A stretch of DNA of 35,194 bases from Welwitschia mirabilis (taxonomy: Eukaryota > Gnetophyta > Gnetopsida > Welwitschiales), in contig JBOZIK010000001.1 of the NCBI GenBank assembly GCA_051453625.1, positions 92,580,326 to 92,615,519 of the forward strand, given 5' to 3'. Each line of letters begins with the position of its first letter. Within the stretch, counting starts at the first letter, position 1. This document shows positions 1 through 9,754 of this stretch, piece by piece. Position numbers and translations under genes: made by a program. The notes under the pieces were generated by a model, which was not told the origin of the DNA, made no database searches, and was given only the letters and a program-made list of their open reading frames with translations.

Positions 1-560
1 ATCCTTACCTAATTCAAAATCCTTCACAGATTGTACATCTTCAAAAGAAGAAAGAAGGAAATCAATACATGAATTTCCTTAGATCCCTGTAAATGTGAAA
101 TTTGCATATCTAGAGAACCTGTCTAAGTCATTACAAATCAACAATCCATTGCCTTTGTCCATTCTAAAAATTTTTTTGTAGCTACATTAAAAGTTTTATC
201 AATTGAGTGTCGAGACAACTGTAGATCAGAAATTATATCTATTCTACCATTCTGATGATGCCATTGTATAAGATCTACTTGTTGCAATCCAATTCGAGCT
301 TTGAAATGTCCACAAATAAAAACCTTCCCTTTTGTTCGAAAATCTGCAATATCTTCTTCTAAATGTTGGAAAGGAAAATCTTTAGATAATCCTATGCTGG
401 TATAAATAGATGATTCTCTAGGAGCAAAATAACAAATAGCAAGATAAACATAGCCATAATGGTGATGAATTTTCGGCCAAATATATTGTTTGTATCGATC
501 CAAAGGGTGGGGTTGTAGAAATGCAAGAAAATCCGTGCTGGGGCCTAAAATGGGTGTCAT
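1..560 (-). pseudogene. LINE endonuclease-domain remnant
   Basis: This is part of a non-LTR retrotransposon ORF2. In an intact element the apurinic endonuclease-like domain nicks target DNA to prime reverse transcription. An open frame of 140 codons (560 to 138) reads YVYLAICYFAPRESS, then a stretch ending in GHFKARIG. This matches the family pattern of a hydrophobic strand followed by the GDFNAR-type catalytic loop. The catalytic Asp is replaced by His (GHFKAR) and the Asn by Lys, so the domain should be inactive. Past a frame break, the far left edge still reads CIDFLLSSFEDVQSVKDFEL, which fits the final endonuclease segment. The RT part would lie left of the window. The call is from family resemblance alone; the subfamily is not assigned. 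Confidence 0.72.
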
Positions 561-994
561 TTTCTTTTAGACATTTATGCCTAGCATGAGGGCTAACATG
601 CAGAGCTTCATTCTAAGAGTGGAGTGGTAAAATCTCATGTTTTTGCACCTATTGCTCTTGCTTCTGCTTCCGCATGTGCACTGCCTCCAGTCTCTTGCTT
701 TCGCATTGCCAGTAATCTGATAGATTGGCTTATCTAAAAACCTTTATAGACACTTCATAACACACTTTGATACTACCACAAGCATGCACAATATGGTGCC
801 CCTTTGAAACACTCATGTGAATTTCATTAGACCTACTAAATAAAATTAAAATAGCCTTTACCATATGGCATTAATGAGAATGCTTAAATATTAACTAAAC
901 ATAGAGAATCGAAGGACACTCAATAATAACAATGACCTAGTGCATTTGGTACATTATTTAACTAAGAAAATCAAATTAAGTTTAGACACTCAAA
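561..994. other. No gene recognised; probable retroelement flank
   Basis: This AT-rich stretch lies between the LINE endonuclease remnant and the Copia RNase H remnant. It should hold whatever remains of the 3' end and 3' LTR of the Copia fragment to its right, which is on the - strand. I found no convincing LTR border, exon or RNA gene. Confidence 0.35.
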
Positions 995-1306
995 CTAACT
1001 TAAGACACTTTCTACGATTCTGATTACCCATGTGACTTGCAAGGTAATTTCTAGTTTTCTACCAGCAGTCCCTCCTTCAGCATGCAAGTTCATCAAACCT
1101 GCAATATATTTTAAGTCTTCCAGTCTCTTTCTATTGATGATGTTGGTAAGAAGGTCAGCAGCTTGATCTCTAATGTTGACATAATGTAGAATTTCTGCTT
1201 TGTCATTTATCTCCTCTTTGATGTGGTTGTGATTTATGTCAGTGTGCTTGCTTTTCTTATGTTGTAGCTGGCCTTCTCTCAAGTCAATGGCTGAAATGTT
1301 ATCCAC
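995..1306 (-). pseudogene. Ty1/Copia RNase H C-terminal remnant
   Basis: The 103-codon open frame carries the end of a Copia pol polyprotein. It shows KHTDINHNHIKEEINDK, then LHYVNIRDQAADLLTNIINR, then a short tail ending in GLMNLHAEGG. This matches the conserved KHIDI..HFIRE and the QxADxxTK..(R/K)xxFxxLR..LG tail of Copia RNase H. RT, integrase and gag are absent, because the frame ends before 1306 and the sequence to the right is not pol-like. A purine-rich GGAGGGA segment follows the tail and may be a decayed polypurine tract. It is an old truncated copy upstream of, or within an upstream intron of, the PWD gene. Confidence 0.8.
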
Positions 1307-3168
1307 ATAAGAATTTGGGAAGTTGCAAGTGATTGCAGTTTATTTAACATTTGTTTATTATTGTATTCACAGTTCCACTAACCTTGCTTTTCCCACCCCC
1401 ACTCTAATATTCAGTTTGCAATTGTCTGTTTTCCCTGCTGTAGAGGGTCAAAAGTGTTTCACCACTCTGTAGTATGTAGGTTGTGAAATACTTTGTTGGA
1501 TCTAGTTACAATTGAGTTGGTCTTCTGCTTAACTTCTAAATCTTTAGACAACAAACCAGTAAATGATAATGCTGGCAGTAACATAGTAATATAGATTTAC
1601 TCTACTTGCAAAGTTCCTTCGAGTGCACACTTGAAAGCAAAGAAGAGCTGAAATTTGAGAAAAGCTTTAGTGCTTTATTGTTGCAAAAAATCCTTTTGTT
1701 AACAAAAAAGATTTTGCGAACACTCCAAACAACTCTGGAAAGCTTGGACAAAAGGAAATGGGTCCTCAATGACACAAAGATCTCTAAAGATTCTTGATTG
1801 ATGGTTGGCTGCAATGGTATATGAGCTTGAAAGCCTGAGAGGTAGGATGAATGCTTGACTGTTGATGAGGAGATCTATCTAAAATTCAAATTCACATGTT
1901 TTAGGATACTTGTGACAGGTTTATTAGTCAGAAAGATGGGTTTTAACCCTTCATTTCAAAAGATATGTTTGGTGCTCTTAGAGGTGCATGAACACTCCCT
2001 AGCAACGTAGGACTGTGTTCATGCCTTTTGATATGGACATTATCATACACTGTGCATGATCAAAGGATATGATTATGCCTAGGAAGGACCATGTAGGAGA
2101 GGCCTGGGTACAATCACACATTGCAGATGGGTGTGATCATGGCTAGCAAGGTAAAATTGCCTTTTTACAGCATGTAAGGTGGATTTTTAACTTATAGCAT
2201 GGTTTTAATGTCTCAGACTTGAAATAACCACCAAGATGTGATTTCTAACAGATTTAAATACACGATTACAGGTTGGAGTCACAATTTGTTGATTGAATTG
2301 TTTTCAGACTAAGAGATAATCATAATCAGAGTTTTCGAAAGTTCAACAATTCAAACTAAGAAATCAGGCTTGCATGATAGAGAAATCAGAACATTGACAA
2401 GCCTTCCATTCTTGAAGTTGCCTAAGAGAACATGTAATTTTGTAAATTGCAAAATAATAGTTGAAAAAATAAAGAAACTGTCATATATCAAAACAACACA
2501 CTACATAAGAAAGGGCAGTAACCAAGTGTGATAGAGGTGTGAGTCATTACCATAAACCAATATAAAATATTTATTTTATTTTGTAAAATAGATCAGAACA
2601 TTAAGCTGGTATTATATCTTCAGAAGAATAGATAATTTAAGACTAATGTTAAAATTTAGTGATGTGAAAATGTTTCACATGTAGTAGCATATCTTAAAAT
2701 AAAATGAAATAAGGGAAACTGCATGATCAACCTAATTTATGTTATAGAGATTACAATCAAATAATAAAATGAAGAATATATATTTTATATTTTTACACTT
2801 TACTGTTAAATTTTGGCAAATGGAGACGACACACCTTCTAGAGGAACCTCCCTCCTGGACACTAAAAACTTGAAAATCTAATGTGTTTTAAGGTTGGAAT
2901 GTGTTGAAACAAAATGCAAATGGATGTCCATAATGTCGCATTTTATTACAATCATTTGCATGCAGTCACTTCCACTTTGTCTGATGTGCTAACAGTTTTG
3001 CACAATAATCTTCTAGATGGAGTTGTAATTTCCGTTTGTGTGTCCTTTCAGTATATTATCCTATGATAGTGTACTTACCAAAATGTACCAGTTTTCTGTG
3101 GTATTTAGGGCTTGACTAGACTCTCTTTAGTAGTCTTTGCTTATTTGTTTGCTTTTGATGACTAACAG
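1307..3168. other. Non-coding stretch ahead of the first recognised PWD exon
   Basis: This is presumably intron, because the exon starting at 3169 begins with a good acceptor (actaacag) in phase 0. I looked for an earlier PWD exon and could not support one. An open frame near 1606-1797 has no recognisable motif and is matched by an equally long frame on the other strand. At 1975-2150 short diverged words recur around ctagcaacg / cctaggaagg / gctagcaagg, which suggests an old repeat. Confidence 0.45.
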
Positions 3169-3336
3169 AAAATTGATGACATGGAAAAGGGAGGGATTAT
3201 TCCCTCAGAAAAGTCCATGGAAGAATTGATAAGGACATTACATTCACTGACAGGGTTAAGGGTAATCATTCTGAAAGGACTGGAGAGCGGCCTGAGGAAT
3301 GATGCTCCTGACACTGCTATTGCTACTCGTCAAAAG
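3169..3336 (+). CDS. PWD: PWD exon (first in window)
   Basis: 56 codons, entered and left in phase 0. The acceptor is actaacag and the donor aag|gtgaga. It begins KIDDMEKGG, so the Met at 3181 is internal and not a start codon. It holds [12 protein letters not shown] and the family-specific [13 protein letters not shown]. Continuing the frame past the donor soon meets a stop, which supports the splice site. Confidence 0.92.
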
Positions 3337-6300
3337 GTGAGAACCTTGCATCTTGTAGAGAGTAATTGTCTGAAAGATATGTGAGAATACATATGTCTCT
3401 AGGTGTTGATTTTTGTGTCTTATTTGCAGTGGCGGTTATCAGAAATTGGTCTAGAAGACTACTCTTTTGTTCTTCTGAGTAGGTATGATCTAAATTTATT
3501 CCTATAATATTGCTACTTATTTCTTGAAATATACATGGAAGGACTTTGTGTGTTTATCACTTTATCATACAATTGAGTATCACTTTAAGATTATGGTTTT
3601 CATGATTCTAAACTCAGTTGTTGTGATTGGATCAGAATCTTGAGCACTGTAATGCCCATGATTTCACCCTGGCTAAAATTTTATAGTTCAAAAAACTTTT
3701 AAATTGCTTTGAACAACTGATTTTTGGGGTGATTAGACCATTTGACAATTGTGAACTGCCAAAAGAAGTAATGTTTAGAATGCCACTGATGTTGATTTTG
3801 GACACCATAGGATAATACAAAAACAAAAGGCATTTTGGTATTATTTCTCTTTGGCCTAAAGGAGGAAAGGGAGCATCCTCTTCCTTATGGTCAACATTGG
3901 CACCACCACAAATCATTTCATCGTTATGTGACCTCTACTTTGTTGTACTTGTTAGATCATTTTGAATTTTGATTGCATTGATGGATATAACATCTTATAA
4001 ATGTATCAGTTCCTATGGTGTATAAACACTATATTGTTTTGAACATTTTAAATCGTTAGTTGTTGTTCTGCAAATGATAAATAGAAAAGGTGGGGGAAAA
4101 AATCATTAGGATCCCAAATACATATGTATCTTCACAATCCTTTTTTTTTGACACTGAACCTTTTAAGTCACTTTGTCAATTGGTTCAAATATACATTTAA
4201 AAGCCTAAGAAAATTGTCTTTTTTTTCATGTTTTTAAACCTTATGATTCAAGGTGATGCTGATGATTTAGGCCTTCAGAAGGAAAACACAATTCTGTGTC
4301 TTGATTCACATTTCAAACCAAAGTGTTTTCAAAATGTTTTTATCTTTGTTATGCAAGGCTAAAGAATCTAAATTATGATAAAACCCTACATAAAATTTTT
4401 CCAAATGGTGATTTCAGTTCAATTGAAAAAATCAAGGGTTTGGCTAATTCATGTCAATTAAATAGAAACAAAAATGCAAGAGCAAAAATACATGCTAAAA
4501 TGCTAGAACTTATACAGCTTTAATAAAAATGCTTCAAAAATGCTGAAAATGCAAAAACAGAAGATATGCAGCACAAAAGTTCCTTTACTAATAAAATAGT
4601 ATTACAGAGGCCCATGTGTACCCAAATTATTCGGATTATCTGCAAAACAATTCTTCTCAAGATTTAGGGATGATAGATGAATGGTTGAGGTTAGGTTGAG
4701 ATGGTTTTGGAAGACTATTTTAGCTTCAGCTTGATAGAGGAGAAGGGTAGTACAGATAGTTTGAATAATGGATGAATGATGAAATTGGCATGAGGATCCC
4801 ACATAAGCATCTAATGGCATGTTTGTAGGCTATTTTTAAGGTTAGACCTGCCACTTGGCAAAGCATGATGGGTGGACCTAGCTAGGGTTTTTAAGGGTTT
4901 GGAGAGTCTAAACTCATGTTTTAAGGCTATTTAGGGTTCCAAAGGTGGTTGCACGCTCTACCCTAAGTTCAGATGCTCTGAAGTGGGAAAATGGCCAAGT
5001 GTTGGATTTTTGAGTATTTGGAATGGGATAAATGGACTCTTTGGGCTTGATGAGCTAGGATATCATGTGCCAAAGGGCTATTGCAATTGAGGCATGGCTT
5101 ATGAAGCCAAATATATGAATAACATCAAAACCGGCTCTTACAACTTAATACTCTTCTTTATGATTTTTCTTGAAATGGCATTCTTGTTCCTTTCTAAAAA
5201 GTGCAACTAGACTTTCTAGCTATTTATGAAATTAACTTGATGTGCAATGAATCCATGCGAAGATGGAAATGTACAATATATTAACAGAGCATCGTCTTCC
5301 TCATGACCACTGCTAGCACCACCAGAGATCATTTCATCTTTATGTGATCTATCTTTTATTGTACTAATGACATTATTTTAAATTTTAATTGCAATCTTAA
5401 ACATTGCTGGATATCACATTTTGTAAATGCATAATCTCTGTGGTGTATGAACAGTATTTTTAACATATTAAAAATATTAGTTGTTATTCTGCAAATGATT
5501 TTAAAAAAGAAAATATCATGATTTCACATACATATGTGTTTTCTTAATACATGTTTTATGTTGATCATTTTAAGTTGTTTTGTCATAAAGAAAATTATCA
5601 GATTTTCATATTCTTAAACCTTGTGATTTCATGCAATTCTGAAATTTAGATCTTTGAAACGAAAATATAGTTTTGCATCTTGATCCACATTTCAAAGTAT
5701 GGTGTTCTCAAAACATTGCTAATGTTTGTTACGTAAGGGTAAAGAATCTAACCCTTCCTGTAAGGGTAAGTAATCTACCCCTATGAGATAAATCCTATCT
5801 AAGGTTTTATAAAATGGGAAAAAATACAGTTTTGCATCTTGACCTGCATTTCAAAGTATGGTGTTTTCGAAACATTGCTAATGTTTGTTATGTAAGGATA
5901 AAGAACCTAACCCCTCCTATAAGGGTAAATACTCTACCCTCGTGACATAAACCTTACTTAAGGTTTTATAAAATGGGAAAAGCTTAGGCTTTTTTTAATA
6001 AAATGGGTTTGCAAGGACAAAAGGGTTTTAGGGTTTAAGCCATTTAAACATGAAAATAACAGAAACTGAAAACATAAAATAGAAACAAAAAGTAAATTGC
6101 AACAGCAAATGAAATGCTAAAGAAATGAGACTTACAGAGCCTTTTCAGAATATGCAGAAAATGTGGAATTATCAGAAATTGCAGCACACTAAACAGCTCT
6201 TCCATTAATGAATCAAAATTACAAGGCACCCATGCATGCCGAAAATATTTGTATTTATCTATAGAATAACTGCTCTTAAGGTTTGAATGATTGGATGATT

Positions 6301-7806
6301 GCATCGATTATTAGGTAATGGTTAGTGTTTTGGAGGAATTTCAACTTGGGTAGTAGAAAAGGGGTTTTTGGTATTGCTTTTGGGTATTGGATGAATAATT
6401 TCAACAGGATTACAGATTAGGACTACTGTGTAAATGAGGGTTTAATTGGAGTATTTATAGACCAGTGTAGGCTTTATTGAAGCTTTCCATGTGTCAACAA
6501 ATCAGAGATCATTTGGGTTACTGTTTCACTAATTTTTGGGATTTATTATTATTCCTATATTTTTTATTTTATTGTTTTTAATTTTTTTAAGGGATATCAA
6601 GTTCAAGGGAGATATCAAATACATAGCAGGATTCAGATTGGGATGGAGGGATTCTTGGGATTTGCTACTTCAAGAGATGACAAGGAGGCTTGTGGTCGCC
6701 AACGCATAAGTTCTGATGCCACATTTATTTAGGAACATCAAAATTTGATCATACAGCCATGATGAAACTCCGGCTACGAATTTTTAAAAATGGATGAAAA
6801 TGCATTTTCAGGCTCAATGTTGATTTTAATGGTTTAAATGATTAAATATGAGGACTCTACTGGATTGTGTCGATTAAACAGNNNNNNNNNNGAAAAATGG
6901 GAATGTGAAAGCAAAAAATAAAAGTTGAAATGCTAAAACTTATAGAGCTTTGTTGAAATGCTCAAAAATATTGAAAATGAGGAAATAGAAGACCTGCAGC
7001 ATAATAGAAGTTTTTTCTCTAATTAATAGAATAGCATTACAAAGAGCACATGCCTGATTGAGGTAAGGTTAAGGGTTTCAGAGGATGATTTCATGTTAAA
7101 CTGCATAAACGATAAGGGTAGTACAAATAGCTTGGATAATGGGTGAATGATATTAAGGTTACAAATAAGGTCTAATGGCATTATTTATACATCATCTTTA
7201 GGGTTTTTATGAGACTTGCCCGTTGGTGAAACATTATAGGTGGATCCAAGTGGGGTTTCTAGGGGTTTAAAGAGTTTGAACTCATGTTTTAAGGCTGTTT
7301 AGAGCATCCTAAAGGGTCCTGATGCTATCCACAAGTTCAGATGCTCTCAGTGGAAAAATGGGTAAGTGTTGGTTTTGTAAGAAGTTTAGATGGGATAAAG
7401 GGATTTGGTGAGCTGGGATATGGTGTGCCAAAGGGCAATGGTCATTAAGGCATGACTTATACTGCCACATTTATTAGTGACATCAAAAATTGATCTTACA
7501 AGTTACACTCTTCTTTATGATATTGCTTGACATGGCACTCTTATTTCCTTCTGAAAAGTGCAAGTATACTTTTCTAGCTGTTTATGAAATTGCTTTCATG
7601 TGGCAGTCAATCTATACAGAGATTGACTGCAGAATATATAAAGTATGCAGAGTATATTTATCAAAAATGTTACATGAAAGGGTAATGCCATTTGTATTGC
7701 ACATGCTTTCTTCTTATAAATTATTTACAGAAGATTTTTTAAACTTTCTTCTAACATTAGACAAGTCAATTTATCTGAAGTAATTATGCATTTCCTACAT
7801 CTTTTT

Positions 7807-7837
<31 letters not shown>

Positions 7838-7866
7838 CTTTTTTTTCTTTCTTTTCTTTTCTTTTC

Positions 7867-7897
<31 letters not shown>

Positions 7898-9567
7898 TTT
7901 TTTGTTGTTTTGGCTACCTATTTTTGAAGATGTTCAGTGTGTAAGCACTCCCTTTTGACTTGCTTGTATAACAGATTTGTGAATGAACTTGAAGCTTCTG
8001 GTGGGTCATCTTGGTTAGCTAGAGAAGCAAAGCTCAGAAATTCCTCCAGCTGGGATCATCCTATAGGGGCACTTGTTATTGGTATTCGACAAATTGGACT
8101 GTCTGGTTGGCAGCAAAGTGAATGTATGGCAATTGAAAATGAGCTTCAGTGTTGGCAAAACAAAGGGATATTGGAGACTGAAGGTAAACTTTGAAGCATA
8201 TGGTTACCTTATCAATGTGCAATTAAGTTTAGAACATGTTTTATGATTTGCTTGTTTGTGTTTTCATATGTTTGAAAGTAGTTGTTTAGAATTGACAAAT
8301 ATGCAGGACTAGATGTTTTTGTTACAGCAGTTTGTTTATTATCATTGTCTACTGGTAAGATTCTGTTGTTGTTTATCCAGCAAAGGAAGATGGAATCACT
8401 ATCTGGGCCTTAAGGCTCAAGGCTACCCTTGACAGGGCACGTCGTCTTGCTGAACTTTATTCTGACACACTCCTAGAGATATTCCCTAATAAAGTCCAGG
8501 TCCTAAGAAGTACATTACATTCTGATTATAGACTCATTATTTATGTTAAATAGGCTACCTTTCAATACTATCCTTCACTGATACCGTTTCCTATCCATCC
8601 ATTCAGAAGCTAGGTAAAGCACTTGGAATCCCAGAAAACACCATAAGAACTTACACCGAAGCTGAAATACGTTCAAGGTATGTGGTTTAACGTTTCTTTT
8701 TTCTTTTTTCTTCTTCTTTTCTTTGCTTTCCCCTCCTTGGTGTGAGCCATGTGTTTTTGTTATATAACTCAGGCACAGTGTCTTAGTCATTTTCTTATTA
8801 TGGCTTTGAGATATGTGTTCCCTTGATCAAAGTGTGTCCTCCATATCTCTCATTTTCCCTTTTGAGGATAATTGAATATTGGGCTTTCCTTCCAGATAAT
8901 GGTAATTTCTACATATTTTTAATTTCATGTGTTTTCTATGTTTTTTGGTTCAGTGTCGTATTTCAGGTTTCAAAGCTCTGCTCTCTTTTGTTGAAAGCAG
9001 TACAGCCATTAGCTGGGTGCTTCGGTTGGGATACATTGGTGCCAGGGACAGCTAATGGAAGACTAGTGGAGGTAGTAAATTCCAAAAGAATTTTCACCTT
9101 ATCATTCAAATCTTCCTTACAGTTCATTCTGTCTTGCTGGTTGAGACTTGAGATTGCATAACAGGCATATTGCCTGTGATGAATAAGTCCACATTCTATC
9201 TTTTTATGTTCAATATATTGAACTTGGAACCTTTCCACAGTGCTTTGACACTTACATGCTATAAACATGTCATAAAATAGGTAGACAGAATTGTTCCTGG
9301 CTCTTTATGTTCAACAGTCACAGAACCAGTTATTCTTCTAGTGAAGAGAGCTGATGGAGATGAAGAGGTTATTAACAAGTTCTCTGCAATGATATTCTTT
9401 GATACAGAGTTACATTAATTGTGTAGTCTGAAAACTTTTCTATTCATGATTTCCACGAATAACCTTTCAAAATTTCACAGGTTAAAGCAGCTGGAGAAAA
9501 CATTGCTGGCGTTATACTGCTGCAAGAGCTGCCTCATTTATCGCATCTTGGTGTCAGAGCACGACAG
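3169..9567 (+). CDS. PWD: Phosphoglucan, water dikinase (PWD/GWD3), central exons
   Basis: PWD transfers the beta-phosphate of ATP to C3 of glucosyl residues in starch already phosphorylated by GWD1, using an autophosphorylated His; it acts in plastids during starch breakdown. Eight exons join in frame: 3169-3336, 3430-3482, 7975-8183, 8381-8499, 8607-8677, 8954-9071, 9281-9367, 9481-9567 (912 nt, 304 codons, no stop). All introns are GT...AG. Diagnostic segments are [124 protein letters not shown] and [13 protein letters not shown]. These resemble PWD rather than GWD1, from memory of the family. The N-terminal transit peptide and CBM20 starch-binding domain should lie to the left. The C-terminal nucleotide-binding region is not found to the right. 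The exons are undamaged, so the gene may be functional if the 3' exons lie beyond the window. Confidence 0.93.
3430..3482 (+). CDS. PWD: PWD short exon
   Basis: 53 nt with acceptor tttgcag and donor ag|gtatga. It encodes [17 protein letters not shown] plus two bases of an Arg codon. That codon is completed by the first base of the exon at 7975 across a 4.5 kb intron, and the reading then continues as [11 protein letters not shown], as expected for the family. Confidence 0.92.
3896..5290. repeat. Intron repeat, copy A (long direct repeat)
   Basis: This part of the PWD intron matches, in the same order and orientation, the stretch at about 5317-6800. Shared landmarks are caccaccacaaatcatttca (about 3900) versus a close variant near 5317, the tagttgttgttctgcaaatg block (about 4060 vs 5485), a run about lacking signal then catatttcaaa-type words, and gctaaagaatctaa (about 4357 vs 5738). 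It also shares the terminal landmarks of the copy at 6892-7600. Copies are clearly diverged. No coding capacity or family name recognised. Confidence 0.72.
5317..6800. repeat. Intron repeat, copy C (second long copy)
   Basis: This is the second copy of the segment at 3896-5290, offset by roughly 1.4 kb at the left and 1.6 kb further right. The change in offset is explained partly by a 159-bp internal tandem duplication. It holds ttacaaggcacccatgcatg where copy A has ttacagaggcccatgtgtac. Divergence is high, so the duplication is old. Confidence 0.68.
5671..5983. repeat. 159-bp tandem duplication inside copy C
   Basis: The unit beginning ttttgcatcttgatccacat at 5671 recurs from 5830 as ttttgcatcttgacctgcat. 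Both units contain fttcaaagtatggtgtt-like text, attgctaatgtttgtta, a run of agggtaa...ctaccc, and aaggttttataaaatgggaa. The two units differ at scattered positions, so they are not an exact assembly echo. Confidence 0.85.
6882..6891. other. Assembly gap (10 N)
   Basis: Ten unresolved bases lie exactly between copy C and copy B of the intron repeat. That is a place where collapsed or misjoined repeats are likely. Confidence 0.95.
6892..7600. repeat. Intron repeat, copy B (partial third copy)
   Basis: This stretch, just right of a 10-N gap, matches the later part of copy A (about 4440-5235). Shared words are aactcatgttttaaggct, agttcagatgctct, tgtgccaaagggc, and ctcttctttatgat (5151 vs 7508). 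The offset to copy A is about 2.36-2.44 kb. An open frame at 7490-7783 overlaps it but has no recognisable motif. Confidence 0.75.
7801..7903 (+). repeat. Pyrimidine microsatellite (TTTC)n / (TTTTC)n
   Basis: About 100 bases are almost pure T and C on the + strand. The tract starts with uninterrupted tttc repeats and drifts into ttttc and poly-T. It ends about 70 bases before the acceptor of the PWD exon at 7975, so it sits in or near the branch-point region of the long intron. Confidence 0.95.
7975..8183 (+). CDS. PWD: PWD exon after the long intron
   Basis: 209 nt with acceptor tataacag and donor gaag|gtaaac. It carries [20 protein letters not shown] and then [20 protein letters not shown], a characteristic PWD block. 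The single base left at its end joins the exon at 8381 to make Ala, giving ETE-A-KEDG. The long pyrimidine microsatellite ends about 70 bases before its start. Confidence 0.92.
8381..8499 (+). CDS. PWD: PWD exon
   Basis: 119 nt with acceptor tttatccag and donor cag|gtcctaag. The donor is weak beyond the GT. It encodes [20 protein letters not shown], then [19 protein letters not shown], and ends in phase 0. The run matches the family closely and contains no stop. Confidence 0.92.
8607..8677 (+). CDS. PWD: PWD exon
   Basis: 71 nt with acceptor ccattcag and donor aag|gtatgt. It encodes [20 protein letters not shown] and IRS plus two bases. This block is strongly conserved between GWD and PWD enzymes. 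The split codon is completed at 8954. Confidence 0.92.
8954..9071 (+). CDS. PWD: PWD exon
   Basis: 118 nt with acceptor ggttcag and donor gag|gtagta. Joined to the previous exon it reads [20 protein letters not shown], then [19 protein letters not shown]. The PGTA-G-L-VE segment lies just before the domain that presents the catalytic His. Confidence 0.91.
9281..9367 (+). CDS. PWD: PWD exon
   Basis: 87 nt (29 codons), phase 0 at both ends, with acceptor aaaatag and donor gag|gttatt. It encodes [20 protein letters not shown] then VKRADGDEE. This is the start of the phosphohistidine domain, whose family pattern is a IVPGSL block followed by a hydrophobic strand and ADGDEEV. Confidence 0.91.
9481..9567 (+). 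CDS. PWD: PWD exon with the phosphohistidine motif
   Basis: 87 nt (29 codons), phase 0, with acceptor tttcacag and donor cag|gtatga. It encodes [20 protein letters not shown] then SHLGVRARQ. In dikinases of this family the His in the SH(L/V)(G/S)VRAR motif takes the phosphate from ATP and passes it to the glucan; that His is present here. It is the last PWD exon I can find. The expected next segment, starting near EK(I/V)VFVTC, was looked for downstream by eye and not seen. Confidence 0.92.
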
Positions 9568-9754
9568 GTATGAATCTTTTCCATTAGATGGCACAAAAAT
9601 ACAATCCTCAATTTTAGTGAAGTGGTAGTCTTCATCATCATTTTTGTAGTGATCAACACTACCTAAATTTTGAACCTGGCAGACTGCAATATTAGAATCC
9701 TGCAATTGTAGCAGGCTTGGCATATGTTGAACATATGAACTATACATTCTTGGA

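Noticed and set aside
1606-1797. 63-codon open frame as a possible upstream PWD exon
   Set aside because: No resemblance to PWD, no convincing splice sites at both ends, and the opposite strand has an open frame of similar length.
3181-3384. Met at 3181 as a gene start
   Set aside because: The four codons before it are in frame after a good splice acceptor (3167-3168), and PWD needs several hundred residues upstream. The frame past 3336 is intron.
7490-7783. 97-codon open frame in copy B of the intron repeat
   Set aside because: No motif and interrupted in the related copy at about 5130-5230, so there is no sign of selection.
8823-9161. 112-codon open frame spanning a PWD exon
   Set aside because: Only 8954-9071 of it is coding by family match; the rest lies in flanking introns with splice borders.
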